64,000 bases of DNA from Campanula takesimana (taxonomy: Eukaryota; Streptophyta; Magnoliopsida; Asterales; Campanulaceae): the NCBI GenBank assembly GCA_026119855.1, contig JAOWBW010000764.1, positions 620,001-684,000 of the forward strand. Reading direction: 5' to 3'. The position numbers were made by a program, and so were the translations under genes. The notes under the pieces were generated by a model. The model had not been told where the DNA came from. It did no database searches and worked only from the letters and a program-made list of their open reading frames with translations. Below, piece after piece: positions 31,934-43,897 of the stretch. Numbering within the stretch: the stretch's first letter is position 1; the number at the start of each line of letters is the position of its first letter.

Positions 31934-33379
31934 GTTGTAATTTGACAGAAGCTTGAGCACGAACTTAAGTCATACGGAGTATACCAGTAACAATAAATCA
32001 GGTATTAATGTTTGATATTCTCGGTTAATTGTTCTTAGAAATTTTAGAAGCTGCTGATCATCTCTTTACTTGATGTTCATATGTTCTTTATGGCTGGAAT
32101 GTGAAATAGATAGCTTGAAACCATAGAATTTGAAATGGTTCATATCGAAAGCTGAATGCTTTCACTTGGAAGTAGCTCTATTCAAAACTATTTGGCACAT
32201 CATGTTATCTCAGAACATTAGCAAAAAAAAATAACATTATAAACAGAGTACTTGATACTTTTTAATAAAAAAAAAATTCAAAATATGAGAAAATAACAGT
32301 GCATAATTTGATTGTAGGTAAAAAATTGAATATCTAAGGTCTAAATACAAAGCCCAATTGCACACGTATACATCCAAAACTTCAGGCCAAACACATAAAT
32401 TGTTTAATAGTTTAGATATGCGGAAATCTGGAAAAAAATGCTTATAATACGATAGTAGTACAGTAGGTTTTTGCAGGTATCTAAAAATTGAGACAGCGAA
32501 CATGAAAGCAATATGTATGAGTGTTCTCATGATTGCTTGAATGTTTTTCATTGTAGGTAAATAATTTCAGAAACAAATAGGTCAATGCTCTAGGCAAATT
32601 TTGTAGTAGACAAAATGACTAAACACCAAGTCAGGTATTTTATCTAAAATGTCAGCTTAAATTCAGATTGTTGAACAATTTAGATATGCAGAACATTAAA
32701 AAAAATTGCTTTATATAAGCAAAATACTTGATATGCATAGAAGTTTATTTTTCACGAAATTTTTAAAATAATACTATATAAATAATACCTTTTCCTCCCG
32801 AATTTAAATTTCTATTGAAGTTAACACTTGATATGCATACAGCTTGAAGATCACAGAAGAGAGTAACGGGCTAAACATTGTGTATGGGCATTTGAGGTTC
32901 AGAATGGAGGATTTTGTGAGCAACCCTCTAAAGTGATGGAGAGTGAAGTATTTTATACTACCAAATCTAGTGTTATTGTGACTGTCTATACTGTAATATT
33001 TATTAGGACTTTGAATGTATTTGAATTTAGATTCAAATCTAGTGTTATTGTGACCCTCTATACTGTTACTGAGGAGGACTTTGAATTAATTGAAATGCTA
33101 TTTTCAAGCCCATAAGTGTAGCTGTAAATTAATAGATACACCTGTTGGTGTACCGAGGTCAACAAAATGCTCCATTGCCCCAGCTGAATAATTAATTCAG
33201 ACCCATGTTTTTAATCGTCGCAGCTGTACACATATTTAAAATGCCGAGACAGGCCTTCTTAATTCTTATCAATAGACTATTATATAAGGGCATTTTGGTA
33301 ATTTAAAAGGGCTAAAATTTGGGCGGGAAAATGGGAATGCTTTATGCACTTCTGTTTTTATATATTACTAGCAGTACTC

Positions 33380-33404
33380 CCGTGCGATGCACGGCTTAAT
33401 CTAG
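33380..33404 (+). mobile_element. Helitron-like 3' terminus (plus strand)
   Basis: A perfect hairpin CCGTGC-GAT-GCACGG (33380-33394), then CTTAAT and CTAG at 33401-33404 followed by T. This fits the Helitron hairpin plus CTRR end. The copia protease region resumes just after. Confidence 0.5.
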
Positions 33405-33417
33405 TTTTTTCTTATTT

Positions 33418-36005
33418 AATATCAAAGAGGATTATGCTCTAGTTACATCAGAATCAGCACGCGCATCTGATGCGTGGATTCTTGATTCAGGAGCATCTTA
33501 CCATATCAGTCCTAGGAGAGAATGGTTTACTGATTATAAACATATAGATGGCGGTGATATAAGCATGGCTAATAGTGCAGTCTGTAAGGTTGTCGGTATT
33601 GGTTCGATCAAGGTCAGGACTCATGATGGTAGGTTTGTCACTTTGAACGAGGTTCGACACGTTCCGCTTATGACGAAGAATCTGATTTCTCTTAGTCAGT
33701 TAGACAGCAAAGGGTTCAGTTTCAAAGGTAAAAGTGGAGCAGTCAGTGTCTGTAACAGTTCAGAAGTGGTGCTGAAAGGCCTTAAGCGGGGCTCCTTCTA
33801 TTTCCTCCAAGGAAGGACGCTTGCAGGGTTGGCTATGGTTGCATCATCAAAGGTGAACGAGGGAGATATGTCTAAGCTGTGGCACATCAGGCTCGGTCAC
33901 ATGAGCACTCGAAGGATGTAGGAGCTGGCTAAAAGGGATCTTCTATGTGGTTATAAGATCAAGGATATTAAATTTTATGAGCCTTGTGTGCTCAGGAAGA
34001 TGAAGCGTAAGAGTTTTTGCAAGGGCATACATAACACAAAAGGTGTTCTGGATTACATCCACTCAAATTGTTGGGGACCTTCACGTCAGGAATCTCTAAG
34101 GGGGCACAGATATTTCTTGTCCATAGTTGATGATTATTCGAGGAGGACTTGGGTGATTATCATGAAGCACAAGAATGAGGCTCTAAGAAATTTCAAGGAC
34201 TAGAAGATGGTAGTGGAGAACCAGATAGAGAAGAAGATCAAGAAGCTCCGGACAGATAATGGTTTGGAGTTCTGCAGTACTGAGTTTGATTCGTTTTGTA
34301 GAGAGGTAGGGATTTCTAGACATCTCACCATCAGAGGCACGCCACAGCAGAACAGATGAATCAGACATTGCTTGAGAGGGCGCGTTGCATGCTCTCCAAT
34401 GCAGGGTTGTCTAAACGTTTCTGGGTAGAAGCGGTTAGTACATCATGTTACTTGATTAATCGTGGACCCCATACCGGTATTGGCCTCAAAGTTCCCCATG
34501 AGGTATGGACCGATAAGCCTGTTGATTATTCTATTTTAAGAGCTTTTGGGTGTACTGCTTATTATCATGTGGATGATGGGAAGTTAGAACCTAGAGCTAG
34601 AAAGGGAGTATTCATGGGGTAGGGTATAGAGACGGTGTCAAGGGATATAGTATTTGGTCTCCATCAGAAAATAGGGTAGTTATCAGTAGGAACGTTGTAT
34701 TTGATGAGAATTATGTGATTAACCCTATTATGAGATCCACGATTGGTTCAAGTGTTGGCGGTGTTGATAAACAGGTGGAGCAACAAGATACTGAAGAGTT
34801 AGTGTCCCACAGTCAGATGTTGATCAGGATCCACCAACAGAGACAGAGACTGAAGCACCAGAAGGTTCGAGTTCAATTCCCGAGGAACATGGGTTAGCAC
34901 AAGGAAGGTCTAGAATAGCTAATTTCAGGAAGCCTCCAGAGAGGTATGGATTTGAAGACTTGGTGTCTTATGCACTACAGGTTGCTGAGGAAGTAGAGCC
35001 CGATCTTACGGAACCTTCTACTTTCAAGGAAGCAGTTACATGTTCAAAGTCATCTCAGTGGTATGCTACTATGGGTGATGAGATGGAGTCTTTTCACAAC
35101 AATCAGACTTGGGAGTTGACCACAAGGCCAGAAGGCAGAAAGATTGTGACTTGCAAGTGGATCTTCAAGAAAAAGGAAGGGATGTCAGCGGCAGAAGGGA
35201 TCAAGTATAAAGCTCGCGTTGTTGCAAGGGGTTTCACATAGAGAGAAGGGTGGACTATAATGAGATCTTCTCACCAATGGTCAGACACACTTCGATCAGA
35301 GTGTTGCTAGCAATAGTAGCACAGAGGGATTTGGAGCTTGAGCAACCAGACGTCAAGACAGCTTTCTTGCATGGAGAGTTGGATGAAGAGATATACATGA
35401 CACAGCCGGAAGGATTCCACACAGCCGGAAGGATTCCAAGTTCATGGTAAGGAAGATCAAGTTTGTAAGTTGAAGAAGTCCTTGTATAGACTTAAGCAAT
35501 CGCCTAGGCAGTGGTACAAGAGATTTGACAGCTATATGACAGAGATCGGATACACGAGGAGCCCGTATGATTGTTGTGTGTATCACAATAAGTTGGTAGA
35601 TGGGTCGTACATCTATTTGGTTCTCTATGTAGATGATATATTGATAACAGCAGTCAAGAAGTTAGAGATTCAGAAGCTGAAAGGCTTACTGGCCGCAGAG
35701 TTTGAGATGAAGGATTTGGGTAACGCGAAGAAAATTATGGGTATGGAGATCTATAGAGACAGAGCCAAACCAAAACTGTTCTTATCCCAGAAAAGTTACA
35801 TCAAGAAAGTTTTAGAGAGGTTTGGTATGTTAACAGCTAAGGCTATAGATACTCCGAGTGCAGCGAATGCACGGTTGTCAGTCGCGTTTGGTCCCAAATC
35901 AGCTGAGGAGAAAGAGTATATGGCTCGAGTACCTTATGCTAGTGCAGTTGGTAGTTTGATGTATGCTATAGTGTGCACTAGGCCAGATCTTGCACAGGCA
36001 GTTAG
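33418..36005 (+). pseudogene. Tork-like pol, part 1: protease, integrase, RT
   Basis: Broken plus-strand copia pol. The protease motif LDSGASYHIS is near 33482. The pre-integrase region has LWHIRLGHMS, and the integrase core shows IVDDYSRRTW and LRTDNGLEF with stops near 33919 and 34201. RT carries CKWIFKKK, YNEIFSPMVRHTSIR, DVKTAFLHGEL, YRLKQSPRQWYKRF and LYVDDILI. A 19-bp tandem duplication at 35399-35436 shifts the RT frame. The frame stops at AQAVS, where a 17-kb element inserted; it resumes at 53181. The enzymes would copy and integrate the element, but this copy is dead. Confidence 0.9.
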
Positions 36006-36660
36006 TGTTGGGGAATTGGGGGGATCACCGCATCCACTAGCCCATACTAGCAGTCATAACATGGAGAAAATAATTCAACACATGAATAATAATATGAAAG
36101 AACAAGAACACCATGATTTGTTAACCCGGTTCACCACCCCCACGTGGCTACATCCGGAGGCCCCAAGAACAACCCTCTCCTACATATTATTATCTCTCCC
36201 CAAGAACACACAAACAATATGATTATGGTCGGGCTGTAGGATCGCCCCCCATGGCTCTCCTAGGCCCCCGACCCCCTCCTATACACTATTTTGTGCTCTC
36301 TCTTGATATCCTATCTCTCTCCTTTTAGGTACACAATATTCTGGATGAACTTATGCTTATATAGCAGTACAAGGAAGTCCTAAACCAAATACATGTGAGA
36401 AACCTAGAAAAAACAGCACTTTCTCGAATTCAGATCTCGGCAACAGGCGCCCGCCTGGTTCCATCCAAGCGCCCGCCTGAATTGATTTCCTGGAGACGCG
36501 ATCATACTGCCTTCAGCAGGCGCCCGCTTGGTGAACACCAGGCGCCCGCGCGCTCCACTGCCAGATTTTTCTCCTCCGTTTTGGTCTCCCTCAATCCCCG
36601 TTTGGTTTGCACTCCTTTACCTCCTTGTCCCCTTTTAGTTTTAGGACTCCACTCCCAACA
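36006..36660 (-). repeat. LTR of a nested minus-strand copia element (element E), 3' LTR
   Basis: 655 bp, TGTTGGGGAATTGG to ACTCCCAACA on the plus strand. On the minus strand the polypurine motif GCTCTAGGTGGGAGAT (36676-36661) leads into it. Target duplication GTTAG lies at 36001-36005 and at 53181-53185. On the minus strand four modules of the form CAGGCG-CC-CGCCTG (starts 36444, 36467, 36517, 36539 on plus) lie upstream of a CTATATAAG box at 36364-36356. Several shadow frames cross it; none is supported. Confidence 0.85.
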
Positions 36661-37429
36661 ATCTCCCACCTAGAGCTAAAACCATAAGCGTAGTAATCGT
36701 CCCCGTCAAGCTCCCACTACGAAGATGACTTCCTTTGAATATTGTAACACCGTGCACTAAGATTCTCCATTGTGTTGATGATAAGCCTCCACGCTCTACC
36801 ATTACACCATGTTGAGCCTCCACGCTCCTCAACCATGAGCTTCCACGTCCAAGTAATAAGGCGAGTTGAAACCAAGCGACGCTTCAACCTCTCCATGTTA
36901 GATCCTTCTTGCCTCCCCAAATCAATTCTACCTTGATTTCTTTGCAAGACTAACTTCGCCTTCCCCCTCCTAGATCCACTCCCCTTGCAATTCCCCCCCA
37001 TGAAACTCGGACACACCTTGCTTCTTGCATTGTCTTCTTGTGGTCTTTTCTTTCTCTCTGCTAGGTACTTGTGACTGTCTCCTTGCTGATCAGCTACACA
37101 TTGTCACCTCTCCACCTTAACACACCGTTTATTGATGTCTCCCCCTTTTACACCAATAGGCCGATCTTTACGCCTCTTGCTCCCACCCATAACGAATTTG
37201 ATGTTGTCGGTAGAGTACAACATCCTCCTAACCCCCATCTGTCGTTTGCGAGAAGTTCTCCTCTTCCCACGTGGTCAAACCGGCTTATACCACTCACCTT
37301 TGCATCGTCGGTTGCTAACGCAAGTGCCTGATGCAATCCTTTTTTCTTTCATATTTTTCTACAACCACCTTGACTGCCCCAAGATCCTTTGAACACCTCC
37401 AGATCCATCTTGATCTCTGCATCTCCAAG
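36661..37429 (-). other. Internal remnant of element E
   Basis: Sequence between the element E 3' LTR and the truncated Tat LTR. On the minus strand it should be the 3' end of E. Short frames here show no recognisable copia domain. The right edge at about 37429 is where Tat LTR homology begins. Confidence 0.5.
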
Positions 37430-38480
37430 CCTTGGAGTGATCAATGGTGCCCTTCATGCCTAGTGTGTGATTTGTGGGTTACAAACCATGATGATCAAGA
37501 CCTGTTATGTTTAAATTCACCTTTATTTTATTGTCATTTACATTAATGCACTTTACATTCAAGTCTTTACTTTTGTTGTCTTTAAATTAATTCAATTCAC
37601 TTCCAAGTCTTTACATTTATGTTGGTTTATTTGAGTTTGATTAACTTTGGATGGTAAAGTCTCAATCTTTACCATCCAAGGTCTTGACCAACTCATAATA
37701 ATGTCTCTTTTGATGGTAAAGATTCAATCTTTATCCATATAAAGGTTGATTTCTTGTTTCCCCAAGGCTTTCCTTGAATGAATCATTCATTTGGATGTTA
37801 AAGTTCCAATCTTTAACCATCCAAATGATGATCTTGGCTCAAAAGCCATAATTTGTCAACTTTCTTCATATTTCTCCAATGATTGCCTTGATCACACCCA
37901 AGAATCTTTGATTGGTGTTTAGCTAGTGATCAATGGCATAGTGATGATCTTATTCATGTTTTGTAACTAGCAAATAGGCTGAACAGACCCAAATCAGTCC
38001 AGTTTTAGCAGAATCCCCTGTTTCTGCCTGAGACTGGAATGATTCCTGAGAATCTGTCGAAACCTCTTGGACAGCCCCATAGAGCCGTACGGCTGGTTTG
38101 TCCAGGGGAGCATTTTTTCCAGTTTTGCCACTTTCTGTTAGATAATTTGCAAAGTAAACCCTTTCTGTTAAATACTTAACTGATTTCGTTAAAAGTCAGT
38201 TTCTCCTGTTTTTTCAAGAAAACATACACACACACACACACACTTGCATAATTTTTAACAAACTTTAGGGAGACTCGGTTTTTCCGAGGCACTTTGGGTG
38301 AACTACCGGTTGAGTTCTTCCCAAAGCGTAACCTGACCTCCGAATCCTTTGTCTCTAACCATTTTTCGTTAATTTTGGGTTTAAAATTAAACTAACCTGG
38401 CGACTCCGTTAAACATTTGAAAGTGCCGTGTTTGGCATTCTCGGGGGAAACACGTCCATTTTCCTGCGGGGATCCTTATA
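37430..38480 (+). repeat. Tat 5' LTR, 5'-truncated
   Basis: Homologous to 52010-53073 from AAGCCTTGGAGTGATCAATG to GGGATCCTTATA. It differs by a shorter CA repeat and scattered substitutions. The TATA box found in the 3' copy (51753) is not present here, so promoter sequence has been lost. One AGCCGTACGGCT palindrome is at 38083-38094. Confidence 0.85.
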
Positions 38481-38481
38481 G

Positions 38482-38499
38482 TGGCGACTCCGCTGGGGA
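38482..38499 (+). other. Tat primer binding site (tRNA-Arg type)
   Basis: TGGCGACTCCGCTGGGGA one base after the LTR. Ogre-like elements are known to use an arginine tRNA here. Confidence 0.75.
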
Positions 38500-40114
38500 A
38501 GAAAGTGTTTGCAAACTTCTTTTTAGAAGATTTGGGGACACTTTTGTGTGGGTCAAACTCCCGTCCCCGTTTGTTGACTTTGTGCATGTTTCGTGTATTT
38601 GATGTTTCTGTTTTGATTTCTGGATGTGAAACTGTTCTGGAAATGCAATGAACTGGGGCTTGATGATCAGAAGTTGAAAATTGGCAAAAAATAATGGAGC
38701 TACTGCTCTAGCCGTACGGCTAGTTTGGCTGGGCCCACAGAATGCTTCAAACTAACAATTTTGTGCAGGGTAGAAGCATTCTGATGGTCCCCTTGCATTT
38801 CTTCTTGTCCAGATTCCATTTACAGCCTCTACTTGTGCACATTCACCTTTTTTGTTTTTCTTAGCCAAAAATGGATTTTCAAGGCTTGGTAATGCACAAA
38901 CCTTTTGGACATTAAATTGTGTTTTCAAAGCCTCATTGTGCATTACCTCTTTCATAAAAAGTTTTGGTTTCTCAAATTCTTTTGTTGTGTACAACCTTTT
39001 TGTACAAATGATTTTCAAAAGGTTGTTGTTCCCGTTGTAAAATTTTGGTTTCAAAAACCTTTGGTTGTGCACAACCTTTCCATGTACAAAATTTTGATTC
39101 TTGCTTGTTCATAGCTTTGCTTGATTACTTGTGAAAAATACTTGTTTGAATTATTTGTTCATATCTTGTATATATTGGTCATACATTGTTCATGATATTA
39201 AGACAAATTGAAAATTCTTATTTTAACTCAAAAAGGAACATAGAAGGCTTCACACAACGCGCACTTGACCTTGTGCACGTTCCAAAAACTCTTTAAACCC
39301 GGGATGGATGCCACGATGCAGCTCGATTGGTGCTCTTGTGCCCTTCTCGCGCACACGGGTCCATTCCACCTCCCCTTTCGAGCTGAGTCAACCACACTTG
39401 TCCGTGACACACAAATACCGGACCTTGGTTGGTTTTTGGTCTAGCTCACGTCATCACGTCCCTAATACGTGCCCAAAATTGATTATGGCCGAGTTAACGC
39501 CCGAGTCATGACTCCTTGTGAAAGCAAGTGTGACCAAGGTCATCTTTGACCCGGTCCTTGACTTATGCGTTAATTCCAACCATAATTAACCAAAGTCATG
39601 TATTAAGGATAGGGTGACACCATGTCGTTAAGCCCTAATGTTTGATTCATCTTAATCACCTTTAAGCCCAAGTCTAACGTCCGAGACCCCTCGTTAAACG
39701 AGGTCATGCCAAATTTTGTTGAAGCGTTAAGTCAATCTTGATCTTAACCGGGGCTTAACTATGATAAGAATGGCCCATGCATTGGAACTTTGCGACACAC
39801 TAGATCCTAGGAATGGTTCTTTTCGTCAGTGGAAGCCACGTGACCTATAGGACCCTCGCCCGTGACAGTCCGTCTTTGGGGGTGTGCAATACAGGTGAAA
39901 TACGATGGGTCTATAGGCGTAGTGATGGCCTCCACTGATCCAGGGTTTAGAGTAGTTGCGAAAAAGAAGAGAAATCTTTTCCAACCAATTAGGAATAAAA
40001 TGCGTTTTGAAGTAAACATGAACAAAGAAAAATGAATAAGGACAATAAGTTTTCATGTTGCATGAGCCTAAGCCTTTTCCCAAACACTAGCCCAAATTGA
40101 TACCCGAGTCTGAA
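38500..40114 (+). other. Tat 5' leader
   Basis: 1.6 kb between primer site and gag. No supported ORF, although some Ogre elements have an extra ORF here. Direct repeats of TTTTGTTGTGCA/ACAACCTTTT-like words occur at about 38880-39090. Another AGCCGTACGGCT palindrome is at 38710-38721. Confidence 0.55.
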
Positions 40115-43010
40115 ATGAATATCCCCTCCTCCGCAGCTCGTAAGAAGTGGGTCAGGGTTCCGGGTCGTCGTCTGGTTAGTGCTGAGTCTGACAGTTCATC
40201 AGCAGCTTCACTCAGACTTCTCCGAATGACTAGTCTGGCAGGAAGTAGTAGTGGGGGTGACAACACAGTTAATCCTAATGGGCTCACCAGGGAAGAGTTA
40301 GTACAAGCTCTAGAGGCCGCCAGGGCCAGGGAAGAGAGCATCAGAAAACATCAGGAAGATATGCAGAATAGGGTTGTGGAAGCCATGAGACAGAGAGGGG
40401 TAGCCGTCGTGTTCGAGAACGATGGAGGCTTTGTGGAAATCATTGATGAAGAGGAGTTTGAAAATGTGCAACCCCAGGGCTATAATCGAGTCCCTCCTCC
40501 CCAAACTTACCCAAATGTGGTGACCTCACGTCCCGCATTCCAAACCACCATTCACCAAAGTGTGCCCACTACCCAAGTTCCTTTTATTCCGCCAGGAGGT
40601 TTCCCCACATATCCACCCGGATTCAACCCGTATGGTCCTATCCCAACGAGCCGAGCACCCTTAGCTCCGACCACCGCCGGGTTACCACTGCCAGCTTTAC
40701 CAACCACATCCCAAGGGGTACCATACCCGTTCCACCACCTAGGGGCACAAACCTCTGAGGTCGCTCCGTTGTACATCCCAGCAAGTAATCAGGGATATGG
40801 GTATGTCTACACCCATGCACCACCTCAAAGCCTTCCCCCGGTCATACCATCCACCACCGTGCCTCCGACCATAATGCCGGTGACAACCCAAACCATGGGA
40901 TCCATTAACTCTAGCCCACACATGGACCCTCAAATGGGATGGTTGGTAGAGAAGTTGAAACAAATGGAAGAAAGGTTTGAGGGGATGAACGAGAAGAAGT
41001 CCGCCTTGGGAATCACCGATCCCGATAAAATTGTTTCCCTTCCTCACAGATTCAAAATGCTGGAGATTGATAATTTCGATGGAACCGCTTGCCCCCAGAC
41101 TCACCTCAATTCCTACACCTTAGTAATGAGGGCAAAGGGTTGTACCGTGCAACAAATGGCCGATCACTTCCAACTATCTTTGAGAGGAAATGCACTCAAA
41201 TGGTTCTTTAACCTAAAGACGAGTCTCGAATCACATGGGACCGGATCAAAGAAGCTTTCCTCACCAAATACCGATCTAACTTGGAGTGGGAGACCAATCG
41301 CACTGACTTGCAAAGTACCTTGCAAAGGAACGATGAACCAGTTGGTGAATTCTACAAGAGGTGGAATTACAAACTTGGAGAAATTTCCAATCCGCCTACT
41401 GAGGATGAGCAACTAGATATTTTTCAGTCATGTCTGAAACCTCAACTGCGGGCCTTGATCAGTCACCATTTCTACCCTAATCTCCGGGCTATAGTAACCG
41501 CTGGGTCCAAGTTTGAGAAGGCTCTCAGCGAGCAATCCTCCGCCCAAGGTAGTGGTAGCTCCTACATATATCGCCCTCCAACCACCGGAAAAGGGAAGGA
41601 AACCTCAGGGATAGTCAATAACATCCAAGGGGAAAACCCGAGGCAAGCCCCACAAAGGGTTGGAAATTCGGAGAGACGTCCATATATGAGGTTTGAAGAT
41701 TTTGGGATGCTTATAAGCAAGGTGTTTGAAGGGATAGTCAAGCAAGGCCTCACAAAGCCTTTAGTTAACTACCAACCCAAGAATCCCGAGAAATACCTCG
41801 ACAAGAGTAAGAGATGCGCCTTTTACAATTACCACGGACACAACACCGATGAATGCTCCGTAGTAAAATGCATCATCCTTGACCTAATTGATAAGGGAAA
41901 GCTTGAGCACCCTCGTGGTCCAAATATAGTCAACAATCCTTTCCCCGACAACAGCGCCATCAACCTGATTGAGTTCGGGCAAGATAGTGTGAACATGATC
42001 GAGCTTGGAGAAACAGCACCAGTAACCTTCTTGGAATTTAACACCCCGCTGATGGAAATCGGGGAAAATGGAAGGACATCCTGTGGGCATGTGTACAAGA
42101 GGGAAAGATGAAGTGCCCCCCGGATTGTATGATAGACAACATATTGAGTGCAAGAGTCCTACACCGAAATGCCAACGAGTTGATTGTGATTAAGCTCGCT
42201 GAGCACAACCTAACGTATGAAGAGTGCATGGAAGAAATGAAAAGGGCCATTAAGAACGAGGTGGAAGGCCGAAGCCACTGTTCAAATGAGTGTTGCCCTC
42301 CTCACAATGATCATTTCCATGTCACAGAACCATGTAGTTCGTCAACTGGCAAGAGATTGATTAGAAGGGTGTGTTGCCACAATGAAGGGAATGTGTCCGA
42401 GGAGGCAAGAAACCCGGGGATCTCTAATTATGAAGGGCACCTCGCCCAAATGAGAGAAGAAATTCGCTCCATGCCTCGTGAAGAGCTTCGGCTTCTCTGT
42501 GAAAGTGATGATGATGAGGTATCTTCCTATATGCCTCCCTGTATCCCATCCCCAAGGGAAGAGGAAGGCTTTCCAACTTTGGATGACTTCTTGTCCTTGC
42601 CACCACTTTCGCCACCACCTCAGTTTGATAATGATGGGTCGATGTTTCCTAACCACTTATGTTGCATGTTGACTTTGGAAAAACTCCGGGAGACCGTAGG
42701 AGTCCGGGAAGGACAAAACACCCGCCCTATTTCCCTCAAAGAAATCCGTGAGTCTGCTTACGCCTCAAAAGGGATGGTCACAGTAAATGAGTTAAGGAAG
42801 GAAGCATGGCCTTACTCCACCAAAGATCTGCCAGCACCCGCGGAAGAATTGGGGGAAGTTTATGACTCTGCGGAAATAAGTGTGTTGACCCGCTCCGGGC
42901 AAGTACACACGGAGAACCCCAAGAAACCACCACCACAGGAACACCGCTTACCACCCTCTTTTGCCAAAAGGCGGGAGACACGGATCTCGAAAAGGAAGAC
43001 CCTGTCCTTA
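40115..43010 (+). pseudogene. Tat gag and gag-protease linker
   Basis: The start is probably the ATG at 40115 or the one at 40226. The N terminus has a coiled-coil-like stretch (LVQALEAARAREESIRKHQE), then a Pro/Thr-rich linker. The capsid-like region includes FDGTACPQTHLNSY, MADHFQLSLRGNALKWF and, after an indel near 41225, KEAFLTKYRSNL and NEPVGEFYKRWNYK-like sequence (here DEPVGEFYKRW). A zinc-knuckle-like CAFYNYHGHNTDEC lies near 41816. A second frame change occurs at the ATGA overlap 42108-42111 and a third near 43005, just before LWSLLTSSYPHK. These breaks mean no full gag can be made. Confidence 0.85.
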
Positions 43011-43084
43011 CTCAATTAAAAAGGACCCAAGCCAACATATCCCTATGGTCCCTCCTCACATCGTCTTACCCGCATAAGCTCAAG

Positions 43085-43897
43085 TTGGAGGAATACCTGG
43101 CTCAAACCATGGTGCCTACCATGGCTACCCCCGAGGAAGCCGTGCAGATGATTGGAAGTGTGCAGTATGGAAACATCATCACCTTCACCGATCTGGATTT
43201 GCCTAAATTTGGGGCTAACCACAATGAAGCCCTCTACATTACGGTACAATTGGATGAACGATGTCTTCCTCGGGTCTTGGTTGATAACGGTTCCGCTATG
43301 AATGTCCTACCTGCCAAGATGATGGACCTCCTCGGTCTCAAAGCCGCCGATCTAAGGCTCTCCACAATCACCGTCAAAGCTTATGACTCTACAGTCCGAT
43401 CAGTCCTAGGAATGGTCACTTTGAACCTATGGTTTGGGAAGCAAAGGATGCCAACGGATTTCCAAGTGCTTGATATCCCTATCTCCTTTACCGCTTTGTT
43501 AGGACGTCCTTGGCTCCATAAAGTCAACGGAGTAGCTTCCACCCTTCATCAGTGCGTGAAATATATGCAAGGAGGTAACCTAACGATCATTTACGGGGAC
43601 AGTGTCACCATGGAAGGAACTAACACCAACGGGATTCCTGTGCTGGAAATTAAGCACGAGGAAAACGGTATGGTCTTGACCGGCTTCACGGAAATACCTT
43701 CCGAGACCCATGTTTGTTGTGAGGACCTCACACTCATCAAAGATAAAATTCCCCCCCCCCCCCGCCCCCCCGCAATGAAAATGATGCGCTTGATGCATTT
43801 CCTCCCAAAGACCTCAAAATGGATAAGGAAATGGCCTCAAGGAGTCCCGTATAAAGCTCCTAACCTTCGCCCATATACCTCTGATATGAGCCGCTAA
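43085..43897 (+). pseudogene. Tat aspartic protease region
   Basis: LEEYLAQ at the start, then the catalytic motif VDNGSAMNVLP (about 43279). DNGS in place of the usual D-S/T-G is seen in this group. It is followed by the hydrophobic flap region and ALLGRPWLHKVNGVASTLHQ, typical of Tat proteases. The protease would cut Gag-Pol in the particle. The frame ends in TAA at 43895-43897 and continues in the same frame, so the stop is a mutation. A run of about 17 mostly C at 43750-43770 in the linker is a likely slippage site. Confidence 0.85.

Larger units (their letters stand above)
28906..33417. other. Foreign block inside the copia element (MITEs, Helitron-like ends, gene-like fragment)
   Basis: About 4.5 kb of AT-rich sequence replaces the region between copia gag and protease. 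Part of gag is missing, so this is not a clean insertion. It contains Helitron-like termini at 29347-29373 and 33380-33404, several MITEs, a possible 5' gene fragment near 29940-30420, a duplicated segment at 31817-31933, and a second near-duplicate at about 32963-33065. No supported ORF. Confidence 0.6.

Noticed and set aside
37071..37392. Frames in the element E interior
   Set aside because: Overlapping frames on both strands of similar length, and no copia domain; not supported.
40087..42250. Minus-strand frames opposite Tat gag
   Set aside because: They are shadows of the gag coding frame with no recognisable domain.
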